Source: Pseudoalteromonas gelatinilytica
Lineage (GTDB): Bacteria > Pseudomonadota > Gammaproteobacteria > Enterobacterales > Alteromonadaceae
Direction: 5' to 3'
Assembly (NCBI RefSeq): GCF_001641615.1
Contig: NZ_LRRU01000004.1
Span: 287,795 to 351,794, forward strand
Length of the DNA: 64,000 nt
Part shown: positions 1 through 8,159 of the stretch, piece by piece
How positions within the stretch are numbered: the stretch's first letter is position 1
Layout of the letters: each line of letters starts with the position of its first letter
Program-made: the position numbers and the translations under genes
The notes under the pieces: generated by a model
The model's input: the letters and a program-made list of their open reading frames with translations, nothing else
Told to the model about the DNA's origin: nothing
The model's database searches: none

Positions 1-1
1 G

Positions 2-73
2 AAAAAAATGACTAAGTGGATTGCCAAACACGCCGCTAAAGTCAGCGCCAAAAAAGCCGCTAAAAAACCCTAA
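2..73 (+). CDS. C-terminal tail of a gene cut by the window edge
   Basis: An open frame enters from the left edge and stops at TAA 71-73. The visible tail is strongly basic, with Lys-Ala repeats (ends KKAAKKP). An internal ATG at position 8 exists but has no visible ribosome site, so I read this as the end of a longer protein. Lys/Ala-rich tails occur in nucleic-acid-binding proteins, but nothing more can be said. The next gene starts 43 bases downstream in the same direction. Confidence 0.35.
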   Translation, partial: KKMTKWIAKHAAKVSAKKAAKKP

Positions 74-116
74 AAGCGTGATAGAATTATCATACAATTT
101 ATAAGGTTAGCGTTTT

Positions 117-812
117 ATGTTGCGTGTATTTTTTAGTCTGTTTTTAATTATCCCTTGGTTAAGCTTTGCCGGTGTGTCACTAAGCGAGCAGCGCATTATT
201 TATCAGGGCGAAATTAGTGCCAAAAACAATCAACATGTTGCACAGCTTTTGGCTGAGCAACCAAACATAAACAGCATACAAATCACCAGTGGTGGCGGAA
301 ACGTTGATTTGGGTATGGATCTCGCAGAATTGATTTTGGCGCATAATTTAAAAGTTCATGTAAAACAATTTTGCTTTTCGTCGTGTGCTAATTATGTATT
401 GCTTGCAGGAAACCCTACTACCATAGCTAATAACGCCATTGTCGGTTGGCACGGCGATGCCGCTTCAGCTCGCTGGCGAGATAGCGATATTGATGCCATG
501 GTAAGCCATTTAAAAGAGCCAGAAAAAACAACCAAGTGGCAGGCTTTACGCACTCAATACGACGAAATAATCGCAAAAGCCGTGGCACGTGAAAAAGCTT
601 TTTATGCAAAACGCGGTGTTAATCATGACTTGCTAACCATTGGTTTATCTGAAGAGCTAAAGCGTGCAGCTGTGGCACAAAAAGCCAGAGGCTGGAGCTA
701 CTCAAAAAAAGCACTCAATACACTGAATGTCAGCAATATTGAGTTTGCAGATTGGCAGCCCCGCTCGGCAAAGAACTTTCCGTTACTAATAATTAGTGAG
801 CTTGGGGATTAG
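117..812 (+). CDS. Predicted periplasmic ClpP/crotonase-like protein
   Basis: The 231-residue product starts with a signal peptide (hydrophobic residues 4-18, ending SFAG). A Gly-rich turn (SGGGNVDLG, residues 58-66) followed by an alpha helix, and then FCFSSCANYV (residues 85-94), match the ClpP-like fold of predicted periplasmic proteins (COG3904 type), in which a Ser in the second motif sits at the nucleophile position. S88 or S89 is the candidate here. The nearby C86 and C90 could form a disulfide in the periplasm. The stop overlaps by 4 bases the end of the convergent membrane-protein gene. No substrate or partner is evident. The fold is inferred from two short motifs; the export signal is clear. 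Confidence 0.6.
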   Translation: MLRVFFSLFLIIPWLSFAGVSLSEQRIIYQGEISAKNNQHVAQLLAEQPNINSIQITSGGGNVDLGMDLAELILAHNLKVHVKQFCFSSCANYVLLAGNPTTIANNAIVGWHGDAASARWRDSDIDAMVSHLKEPEKTTKWQALRTQYDEIIAKAVAREKAFYAKRGVNHDLLTIGLSEELKRAAVAQKARGWSYSKKALNTLNVSNIEFADWQPRSAKNFPLLIISELGD

Positions 813-1885
813 CTTTTGTAATCACGGATATAACGGTAATCAAATTCGGTGTCATCTAGAATGTCGCAATAATCACGAAAATCATTACTCTGCATTTGCT
901 GAATATCGATGATCACCGACTGCTCTGTTACGAGCTTTTTAAATCTTTGCAATAGCGTACGTCCTTGCTTTGCATCTATATGGCAACCGAATTGATAAAT
1001 GTCATATAGCCGAGCGAACTGATCACCGCTCTGCCTTGAGCTTGCCATTAGTGCTTCACCACGCTCAAAAGCAAGCATTCTTCCCAGAATAAATTGCGCT
1101 CTAGGTTCATTTTTATGTTCAACGAGATAACGTAAAATAGTTTCTGATTTAAATGTATCTTGCGGAAATTTCCCCTGATAAACGCCTCGTTCATCAAAGT
1201 GACGACCGGAATAATAGGCAAAAGCATAGCTAAATGCTTTTTTGTCAGACAAGGTTGCAAGAAACTCATCATCTGTCGGAATATGTTTTGCTCTAAACTT
1301 AGCAGCTTGATGTTGCTCTTGTTCTACCTGTTTTTCAATAGACAAATACTGCTGGTGAGCAAATGCACCAACGGCTCCTGCAAAACTCAAACATGATGTG
1401 GCAATTAGGGTACTCGGTAATACTACCAACCAATGATTTTTAATTTTTTTATACCCTGCCAGCTCACCGGATTCATACACCTCAGCAAATAACTTATGGT
1501 CAATAAATGGAATGCTTTTACGTGCAATAAATGCTGCTGACCAAGAGCCAAGTGCAAATAACAAAGCATAAATTGATAAAGACAATGTACCGCTGATCAA
1601 AACCTCTGAACTGAGCGCAACAGCGATTACAGATAGGTATGCAATAAGTGAAATAACTGAAAAGATACGATCATAGCCACGCCCATGAATACGAACGGCT
1701 AGGCCAACGAGTACGCCGCTAATCACTAACATTACAGGCCCAATAGCACTTTTAATTGAAAATACTGTGATCCATAAAATAATGATTGGGATACTCCAGC
1801 AAGCTACGCCGATTGCGGCTGCAAGTGGACTTTGCTTAACTAGTTTTGCTTTAACTTGCTCTCGACTCTGCTCAGTAACAGACAT
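809..1885 (-). CDS. Multi-pass membrane protein of unknown function
   Basis: The 358-residue product has a hydrophobic N-terminal third with about four membrane segments (roughly residues 20-125), then a further membrane segment near residues 155-178, and a soluble C-terminal half beginning with a Gln/Glu-rich helical stretch (about residues 180-200). The C-terminal half contains alternating helices that could be a degenerate TPR/Sel1-like region, but I do not see a clean repeat. ATG at 1885 is the natural start. It is convergent with the ClpP-like gene and overlaps it by 4 bases. No family recognised. Confidence 0.55.
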   Translation of the reverse strand: MSVTEQSREQVKAKLVKQSPLAAAIGVACWSIPIIILWITVFSIKSAIGPVMLVISGVLVGLAVRIHGRGYDRIFSVISLIAYLSVIAVALSSEVLISGTLSLSIYALLFALGSWSAAFIARKSIPFIDHKLFAEVYESGELAGYKKIKNHWLVVLPSTLIATSCLSFAGAVGAFAHQQYLSIEKQVEQEQHQAAKFRAKHIPTDDEFLATLSDKKAFSYAFAYYSGRHFDERGVYQGKFPQDTFKSETILRYLVEHKNEPRAQFILGRMLAFERGEALMASSRQSGDQFARLYDIYQFGCHIDAKQGRTLLQRFKKLVTEQSVIIDIQQMQSNDFRDYCDILDDTEFDYRYIRDYKS

Positions 1886-2270
1886 ATCAACTCCGTTTTC
1901 GTTTTATTATTTTTTCCTGTAAAACAAAGTGATTCTAACTAGAACAGCTGATTATAAAAAGAGGAACATAAATTTTCGTGGTACAAAAAAAGCCACTTCG
2001 CAGTCAAGGCATTAATTCCTGTCGTATCCAAACTAATGGTTCAAAACACTGCTGATTTAGGGGGGGGACATTTTGTTGGGGCAATATGTGGAGGTCGCAG
2101 AGTTCATCCTAACATTCATAAAGCGGAGGTTAGAGTAAACTCATTCTGCCAAAAGATGAATTTAAGTGTCTGACTTAAAAGAGAAATAATGAAATTCGCG
2201 TAAGTATGTTATTGCAGCTAATTTGATTTAAAGTTATTGTTCTAACTTGGTGTTTTTATAGGGATTGTTG
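1886..2270. other. Intergenic region with a G8 run and a repeat arm
   Basis: This 385-base stretch carries no convincing gene. It contains one arm of an inverted sequence pair (1985-2015, listed separately) and a run of eight G residues at 2060-2067, which is unusual for the AT-rich surroundings. The promoter of the downstream SH3b gene must lie in its right part. Confidence 0.6.
1985..2015 (+). repeat. Left arm of an inverted sequence pair
   Basis: The arm reads AGCCA, then CTTCGCAG, then TCAAGGCATTAA, preceded by an A run. Its flanks recur inverted at 3853-3881, but the central 8 bases CTTCGCAG have the same orientation in both copies. The pair brackets the SH3b gene and a transposase remnant, so these may be old insertion-sequence ends. 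Confidence 0.5.
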
Positions 2271-3134
2271 ATGTTCAAGTTTTCAATTTTTACTTCAGGG
2301 CTTATCACGGCTTTAACGTTTTTGTCTCCTTCTACAAACGCTTCCTGGGACGATTTGAAATCTAATGCGCTCATTGAAATCAAAGAAGCAAGTGGATTTC
2401 TACCCGCCATTGTTCAGTCGAATGTAAATATACGTTCAAAGCCGTCCAAAGAAGGAAAAAAGCTTGGATTATTGCAAGGTGGAAGGTCAATTAGAGCTGA
2501 GTTTCTAATTGACTCTGATTGGGCTCGCATTCAATTTAATGGAGACCGCGCATATGTACACCAATCAGCACTTATCAAACAGTTATACAAAGCAGATATC
2601 GGCTATTCAATGAATAGCAATAATAGTACTGTATTTTCTATGTCAGGTTGGCATTACTCTTATTTACCAGGTAGCTACTTCTTAAACTATCAGAGCAGTC
2701 TGCATGGTCAAGCCAGTTATGGACCTATTAATGGAAGTGGATATGCGTCAATTGGAAGTCATCTATACAAAGTTGATTATGCTAAACGTGATATCTACCT
2801 GGCAACAGGGCATGAATCTGGAAATAGAACTTATTATACGCCTTACTTAGCAATACCTACTAAAACTGAATTGCAGGTTTTTGTCTTACCTACGTTCACA
2901 TCCTCGGACTCAAATAGCTTACTGGTAGACGGCGATACCCTAATCTATGAAGGGAAATCGTATAGCAGTTGTTGTGATTATGAAAGTTTTAAGTTGAGGT
3001 TTAATTTAGAGGACTTAAGTTATGAAGGAACTCAACTCTATTATGACAGCGATAGTCAGATGGATACCGCCCCTCTTGAAAAGAGAACGTTGAGTTTAGT
3101 AGTTAAAAAAATACCGCTAGTTAAGTCACATTAA
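2271..3134 (+). CDS. Secreted protein with an SH3b domain
   Basis: A 287-residue product with a signal peptide (MFKFSIFTSGLITAL..., cleavage probably after TNA near residue 24). Residues about 45-105 form a bacterial SH3 domain: SNVNIRSKPSKEGKKLGLL, then a DSDWARIQFNGDRAYVHQSAL strand set, the usual pattern of SH3b modules that bind peptidoglycan or other surface polymers. The remaining 180 residues, rich in Tyr, Ser and Gly, match nothing I recognise. I start at ATG 2271, with TAGGG 7-8 bases upstream, rather than at the TTG codons just before it. The gene stands alone between two repeat arms and next to a transposase remnant, so it may have arrived with that element. Confidence 0.6.
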   Translation: MFKFSIFTSGLITALTFLSPSTNASWDDLKSNALIEIKEASGFLPAIVQSNVNIRSKPSKEGKKLGLLQGGRSIRAEFLIDSDWARIQFNGDRAYVHQSALIKQLYKADIGYSMNSNNSTVFSMSGWHYSYLPGSYFLNYQSSLHGQASYGPINGSGYASIGSHLYKVDYAKRDIYLATGHESGNRTYYTPYLAIPTKTELQVFVLPTFTSSDSNSLLVDGDTLIYEGKSYSSCCDYESFKLRFNLEDLSYEGTQLYYDSDSQMDTAPLEKRTLSLVVKKIPLVKSH

Positions 3135-3262
3135 GTAATTTCCCATGTGATTAATATAGTCCGCTTATGGAACGGAGCCGGCATTCGGCTTTCAAATGAA
3201 ATTGCCCAACTCTCACATTGGTTAAAAGTTCCCAAAAGAAGATTGTTGTCGCGGCTAAAACT

Positions 3263-3652
3263 TAAGGCTGATACAAAATATCTTCCATTTTTACCAGACC
3301 TCTAGCTAGCCCTAGCCTCATCGCTTGTGTTTTGTTGTTGAACCCTCCCTTTCTATTCCGAGTTAACTTGACGTAATTATTATAGACGCGATAGATGTCC
3401 AGTACCTTCGTATGATTTGTGGGTTATAGGGCGCCATACCATGCCACAGTCGACCTTCGTTACTTTGCGTTGCAAATGGCCTACCTTTCCTGTCAGGGCA
3501 TAACCGTCTTTTACGCTGTTGCCGTGTCCTTCGCAGATAGGGGGCACCATGAAGTTACGACATGCAGGATTTTTGCAGCCGTTAAATTGAAACCCTTTAA
3601 ACGGCAAGGGTACCCGAAGTTTTTTTATCTGATTTGATAATGCGTTACTCAA
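3263..3652 (-). pseudogene. Insertion-sequence transposase remnant with an internal deletion
   Basis: The N-terminal part (3380-3652, 90 codons) begins with a conserved lead (NQIKKL...PFKGFQFNGCKNPACRNF) with a CxxxxC zinc-ribbon-like motif, as in the N-terminus of some insertion-element transposases. After a change of frame near 3395, a second segment running to TAA 3263-3265 reads DIYRVYNNYVKLTRN followed by NKTQAMRLGLARG and EDILYQP. This is a typical C-terminal signature of IS transposases (KTPAMRLGLA...EDILY). The whole catalytic DDE core is missing between the two. The element is therefore dead. Family assignment rests on motif memory. Confidence 0.65.
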
Positions 3653-3743
3653 TTGATGGTCTCCTAAAAGATATTAGAAAACCACAACTGGAAGACTTGT
3701 CAAAAAAGTGAAAAGCCTTGTCACAGGCTGACTACCAAGCAAA

Positions 3744-3775
3744 AAAATGCCTAGAAAATATATTCTAGGCATTTT
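3744..3775. terminator. Bidirectional hairpin terminator
   Basis: Perfect 13-bp stem AAAATGCCTAGAA / TTCTAGGCATTTT around a 6-base loop, with an A run on the left and a T run on the right. It can end transcription from either side, between the transposase remnant and the PhoX-like gene. Confidence 0.75.
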
Positions 3776-3852
3776 GATTGCATAATTTCCTTTGTAAGCA
3801 AAGTTAAATAAGCCATTCGTCTATCTAACTTTTTGACATTCCCCTCTTTGGG

Positions 3853-3881
3853 TTAATGCCTTGCTTCGCAGTGGCTATTTT
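3853..3881 (-). repeat. Right arm of an inverted sequence pair
   Basis: Reads TTAATGCCTTG, CTTCGCAG, TGGCT. The outer parts are the reverse complement of the arm at 1985-2015, while the central 8-mer is in the same orientation as there. It lies 12 bases beyond the end of the PhoX-like gene. Confidence 0.5.
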
Positions 3882-3894
3882 AAATAGGCTTTAA

Positions 3895-5262
3895 CTAAAC
3901 ACTAAACTGATGCCATGGGCCTGTTATAGCAAGTGTTTTTGACGGTGAGTAAACGTTCACAAACAAAGTGCTACCATCTGGTGAAAAACAGGCACCTGCC
4001 AGCTCGGTTTGCGCCACTAAGCGGGCAAAATTATAAACTTGGCCTTGGGGTGTCACACCGCGAAGATGATTATCAACCACATCGGTGTATTGGTCTTCAC
4101 AAATAATTAAATGACCATTAGGTGACACGGTAAGGTTATCGCCAAAGTTGTAAAAGGTTTTGCTGGTACTTTCTACAAACAACGAGATTTTACCAGGTTG
4201 CAGTGCTTCTTTATCTGTGCCCTCAAATTCTGATGGCTGATATTTCATAACCTGACCAAGTTGTTTTTTACCACCATTGGTACAGCAAAAATAAAGCTCT
4301 TTATCACCCCAGTGAATACCTTCACCGCGAGCAAACAGTGCAGCTCCTTGTTTATAGCCGCGTAGGCGTAGGTCGTCTTTCGGGCTTTCAGGGTTATCTA
4401 GATTGACCCACTCAACCTCAAGCTCTTGATGTAGCCCCATGGCTTTATTATTCCAGTTACGGCTATCGAATTGTGGCTTACCTTTTACCACCATAGCTTG
4501 TAATTGCCCGCCTTTATGCAGCTTGCCATATTCATTTGGAATAAAACGATAAAAGACGCTATCACCTTTGTCTTCTGTTAAATAAACAATGCCGGTGCGC
4601 GGGTCAACGGCAGCCGCTTCGTGGTTAAATCGACCCATGGCTTTTAATGGCTCAGGTTTAATTAAGCCTTTGCTATTTGCGGGAACTTCAAAGATATAAC
4701 CATGATCTTGGTTAAATCCATCAGCTTTGGTATCTGTGGTTTCTTCGCACGTAAGCCAGGTGCCCCAAGGCGTGATACCGCCAGAACAGTTACGAATAGT
4801 GCCGACCAATGACAAGTATTCTTGCTCTTTTTGATGGGTTTTTAGGTTATAAACGATATGACTTGTGCCACCCGGCAACGCCACACCGTCACTGTTAGTA
4901 TCAAAAGCCAGCGGCGTTTTATGGTTGGCAATACTTGCCTCAGCTTTCGCTAAATCTTTTGGTTTTAGCTCATGGTTTCGCACTAATGCAACACGGTCAT
5001 TACCAAGCGCTAGGCAACCCATGCCATCGGCTTTATCGGGTACCGTAAACCCATCAGACATTTTCTCACCAAGGCTTGAAACGACTTGATAACTAAAGCC
5101 CTCGGGTAAGTCGAGCAGTTTATCTGGATCGGGAATTAACGGGCCAAAACCGACAGCCGTTGTTTTTAAATCACCTAACGACACTTTTCCTATGGCACTT
5201 TTTGATAACCCTAAAAAGGCCAATGTGCCCGCCCCTACTAAAAATTCTCGACGTGAAACCAT
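3895..5262 (-). CDS. PhoX-family (DUF839) phosphatase-like protein, Tat exported
   Basis: A 455-residue product with a twin-arginine signal (SRREFLVGAG, residues 3-12) followed by a hydrophobic stretch, so it is exported folded. The body shows conserved PhoX/DUF839 segments: LVRNHELKP, GGITPWGTWLTCEE, GRFNHEAAAVDPRTGIVYLTEDKG, FYRFIPNE, EGIHWG and LIICEDQY. PhoX enzymes are periplasmic Ca/Fe-dependent alkaline phosphatases; these Glu/Asp/His-rich motifs are their metal ligands. Many marine DUF839 proteins are uncharacterised, so phosphatase activity is inferred from the family. It stands alone, with no Pho-type neighbours. Confidence 0.8.
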   Translation of the reverse strand: MVSRREFLVGAGTLAFLGLSKSAIGKVSLGDLKTTAVGFGPLIPDPDKLLDLPEGFSYQVVSSLGEKMSDGFTVPDKADGMGCLALGNDRVALVRNHELKPKDLAKAEASIANHKTPLAFDTNSDGVALPGGTSHIVYNLKTHQKEQEYLSLVGTIRNCSGGITPWGTWLTCEETTDTKADGFNQDHGYIFEVPANSKGLIKPEPLKAMGRFNHEAAAVDPRTGIVYLTEDKGDSVFYRFIPNEYGKLHKGGQLQAMVVKGKPQFDSRNWNNKAMGLHQELEVEWVNLDNPESPKDDLRLRGYKQGAALFARGEGIHWGDKELYFCCTNGGKKQLGQVMKYQPSEFEGTDKEALQPGKISLFVESTSKTFYNFGDNLTVSPNGHLIICEDQYTDVVDNHLRGVTPQGQVYNFARLVAQTELAGACFSPDGSTLFVNVYSPSKTLAITGPWHQFSV

Positions 5263-5373
5263 GCTAACTCCAAGCTAAAACCAGCTTTATCATACAAATA
5301 AAAAAGGCATTATAAAGCAATGAAACGATAAAAAGTTACATTATCACAATATTCACGAAATTGTCATAAAGCA

Positions 5374-6027
5374 CTACTCTTTGATGATTGCTAGTTGCTC
5401 ATTAGGTAGCAGCACAATTAAGTAACCACGCTGCTCTAAGTTACAAAAATCAAATTCAAAACCTGCAATTTGTAAGTCACTAGCGCAATGAGTTAGCGGT
5501 ATATAAGCTGTTGCTGTTGCTTCAGTTAATTCACTATTAGCAAGTTTATAGCTGTAGTTCGTATTGCCGATAAAACTAACCAGCCTAACCACAGGGTAAT
5601 CACCACTATCTACAGCCTCAGTGCGTGCTAAAAAAGCCAGTTTCAGCGTTTCGCCATCCATATAAATGATCACATAATTAGCTATATCACTAACAACCCA
5701 CTTTTGTAGATGAGCTTTTATTTCAGCATCATAAAAAGCTGCAAAGCCAACCTTTCCGACCACAGACCGCTTAAAGTTAAGCTTTTCAAAACCACCGTAG
5801 CCATCGATTGATTGTTGGAAGTTCTGCTCCTTATAAATTGCGCTTGTTGGTGTGTTGTTTCGTAGGTTCATCATATAAAAATCAACCGGGTACTCGCTAA
5901 AGTTATAAACATAATAGTCATTTTCATAGACACCTTGGTATAAATCGTCTTCGTCAAACACTTCCTCTTCAGAGCTATTGCAACCAGTAAGTAAGAGTAA
6001 AATGCATAATCTCAGTAGATAATTCAT
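5374..6027 (-). CDS. Hypothetical lipoprotein
   Basis: A 217-residue product with a lipoprotein signal: hydrophobic residues 4-13 then LLTGC, with Cys16 as the lipidation site, followed by an acidic linker (SSEEEVFDEDD). The remainder is rich in aromatic residues with alternating beta pattern and contains two further Cys pairs near the C-terminus (HCASD, FDFCNL). It begins 15 bases after the MipA/OmpV gene stops, so the two form one transcription unit and it may assist or accompany that outer-membrane protein. No family recognised. Confidence 0.6.
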   Translation of the reverse strand: MNYLLRLCILLLLTGCNSSEEEVFDEDDLYQGVYENDYYVYNFSEYPVDFYMMNLRNNTPTSAIYKEQNFQQSIDGYGGFEKLNFKRSVVGKVGFAAFYDAEIKAHLQKWVVSDIANYVIIYMDGETLKLAFLARTEAVDSGDYPVVRLVSFIGNTNYSYKLANSELTEATATAYIPLTHCASDLQIAGFEFDFCNLEQRGYLIVLLPNEQLAIIKE

Positions 6028-6042
6028 TGCTCATCCCTTTTT

Positions 6043-6855
6043 CTAAAAACGATAATTTATAGTTGCAGTGAATTGCTGCTTGGCAGTTTCTCCCACTAGC
6101 GGGCTTTTTTTGATAGTTGAGTCAAGTTGCTCATACCGCAAGCTCGTAAAAACAGACCACTGCTTATTAAAAACATAAGTCAGGTTTAGCGAGGTGAATG
6201 GGTTAAGGGCTGCACTTGGCTGATATTCATATCTGCCAAACTCAGGGGCGATATTGCCATTAGCTATGCCATACAGGTATTGAGTGTATTTTTTATCTTG
6301 CCAATAAAAACCGAGATCAGCACTTAGCTGTAACCCTAATCCTTGGCCATAAATCGGTAGGTTATAGCGGGCAAGAAACGTAAGTCCATCGGAATGATTC
6401 GAAATATCTTGCGCTAAACGAACAAAAAGCTGTTTATATTGCAGCTGAGTTCTGAAGGTTAGCTCACCTTTGCCGTCTTTATAGTCAGTGAAAACCTCAT
6501 CATCCGACAACTCATCACTAAAGATTAAACTGCTATCGTAGGTTTCATCTCGGAAACTAAGCCCCATTGACGCTTCAAATTCTGCGCCTTGTAAAAAGGC
6601 ATATTGCACTAAGCCATATTTAGGCCCAATGCGCCAGTTGCCTTTTCGGGCGTTGAAGTATGGCAAGACCATGGTTTGAATATCGTAATCTCGCCATGCT
6701 GTATCAATGGCCAATTGTGCAGCACCGACCTCCATTTGCCATTGCTGTGATTGCTCATCGGCCTTGGCATCATCAACAAATAATGCAGCTAAACAATAAG
6801 CTGTGATCAACAGATAAGAAAAAAGACTATTTCGCAGAAATTCATGTTTGGTCAT
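6043..6855 (-). CDS. MipA/OmpV-family outer-membrane protein
   Basis: A 270-residue beta-barrel protein with a cleavable signal and a C-terminal phenylalanine (FTATINYRF), the usual BAM recognition end. The central sequence (VLPYFNARKGNWRIGPKYGLVQYAFLQGAEFEASMGLSFRDE in pieces around residues 60-110) follows the MipA/OmpV pattern. Family members include the MltA-interacting scaffold MipA and the Vibrio porin OmpV. In several proteobacteria mipA/ompV homologs sit beside, and are controlled by, a two-component system; here a kinase-regulator pair is divergent across 134 bases holding a palindrome. Confidence 0.8.
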   Translation of the reverse strand: MTKHEFLRNSLFSYLLITAYCLAALFVDDAKADEQSQQWQMEVGAAQLAIDTAWRDYDIQTMVLPYFNARKGNWRIGPKYGLVQYAFLQGAEFEASMGLSFRDETYDSSLIFSDELSDDEVFTDYKDGKGELTFRTQLQYKQLFVRLAQDISNHSDGLTFLARYNLPIYGQGLGLQLSADLGFYWQDKKYTQYLYGIANGNIAPEFGRYEYQPSAALNPFTSLNLTYVFNKQWSVFTSLRYEQLDSTIKKSPLVGETAKQQFTATINYRF

Positions 6856-6920
6856 GATAATGTCCCTATATTGGTGTTTTAATGCAGTTTAACGCCTCAC
6901 CATTAGGGCTGACTTGCAGC

Positions 6921-6948
6921 AAATGTCACATATTTAATCGTGACATTT
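6921..6948. promoter_or_regulatory. Palindromic operator candidate between mipA-like gene and the kinase gene
   Basis: Perfect inverted repeat AAATGTCAC-N10-GTGACATTT, with an extra related half-site (TGTCAT) immediately after it at 6949-6954. The 9-bp arms and their position between divergent genes suggest a binding site for the adjacent NarL-type regulator, acting on both promoters. That partner is inference. Confidence 0.55.
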
Positions 6949-6989
6949 GTCATATACATAAACGAATAATTGCGGATTAAACTAAGCGT

Positions 6990-8156
6990 ATGAACAAACT
7001 CTTGCAAACGTTGATACATCGAAGCGATTTCATACTCTCAGCTATCACCTGGGGGTTTGTGTTTATTTATACTCTGCACGCTTGGTCGCAAAGAGCAGAA
7101 TCGGCGCAGCTAAGTTTTAGTACAATAAATACGTTTTTGATCAGTGTGTTATTTATAAGCTTTTTTGCTTTTTTAATTTATTTTGAGTTTTTCAGATCAC
7201 GACTTAAGCACTATCAAACCCGTATTTTGAACTTCACTATCGCTAATGTTGTGCTATTGATGTGGCTATTTAATATTGGCTTTGTTGCAATTCTATTGAT
7301 CATTTTCTTAGTTAAATTCAGCGATTACGAGCCAAACAAAGCCAGCCTCTATTTACTCATTTGCCTGCCCTTTTTGATGGCGCTGACGCTTCACTATGGC
7401 TTTGATAAGCAATTTGTATTGCTCAACGGGTTGGCTTTCACTTTATACAATAGCTTTGCCTATCGCTTTGCTACTCGGCTTATTTCTGAGCGTAAAGCCA
7501 AAGAACAAGCAGCCCATTTATTACGTGAATTAAAAGCAACTCAAGCACTTTTAAACGACACCGCAACTCGCGATGAACGTATTCGTATTGCCAGAGATTT
7601 ACATGATACCCTTGGCCACCACCTTACAGGACTCAGTATTCACTTAGAAGTCGCCAATCATTGTGCTAACCATGAAGCACCAAAACACATAACTAAAGCA
7701 CAGCAAATTACCCGCTTGTTATTAAATGATGTGCGTGATTCTGTCTCGTCAATGCGAGAAAACCAAACCATTGATTTACATGCATCGCTGAATTCATTGT
7801 GCAGCCATGTTACAGGCTTAAATGTCACACTCAACTACGATGAAAATATAAAAATAAGTGATACGTTATTAGCACAAACGTTATTTCATACTGTGCAAGA
7901 AGCGATTACGAATTGTATTAAGCACAGTGATGCGACCGAGCTGTCGGTAAGCTTAGACCTCCAAGCTGATTCAGTGCATCTCACTATTTATGATAACGGC
8001 GGCGAAATGCCCAAGCTGAACTTAGGCAATGGCTTAACAGGCATGCAAGAGCGCTTAGCTTTAGTGCGAGGGGCAATCGAGTTTGAACAAAATAATAATG
8101 GGTTTGCGATTGCTGCAACGTTACCTCATAAACTTAATCCACATACTTTGGCGTAA
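6990..8156 (+). CDS. Membrane sensor histidine kinase, NarL/DesK type
   Basis: A 388-residue kinase. Residues 12-165 hold about five membrane segments with short loops, so the input is probably sensed in or near the membrane. The HisKA_3 dimerisation region follows, with phosphoacceptor H205 in IARDLHDTLGHHLTG. The ATPase domain shows an N box (EAITNCIKHS) and the glycine boxes DNGG and GNGLTGMQERL. This is the DesK/NarX-like kinase class that pairs with LuxR-type regulators. The regulator gene starts 3 bases after its stop. The divergent MipA/OmpV operon is the most likely target. Confidence 0.85.
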   Translation: MNKLLQTLIHRSDFILSAITWGFVFIYTLHAWSQRAESAQLSFSTINTFLISVLFISFFAFLIYFEFFRSRLKHYQTRILNFTIANVVLLMWLFNIGFVAILLIIFLVKFSDYEPNKASLYLLICLPFLMALTLHYGFDKQFVLLNGLAFTLYNSFAYRFATRLISERKAKEQAAHLLRELKATQALLNDTATRDERIRIARDLHDTLGHHLTGLSIHLEVANHCANHEAPKHITKAQQITRLLLNDVRDSVSSMRENQTIDLHASLNSLCSHVTGLNVTLNYDENIKISDTLLAQTLFHTVQEAITNCIKHSDATELSVSLDLQADSVHLTIYDNGGEMPKLNLGNGLTGMQERLALVRGAIEFEQNNNGFAIAATLPHKLNPHTLA

Positions 8157-8159
8157 AAA

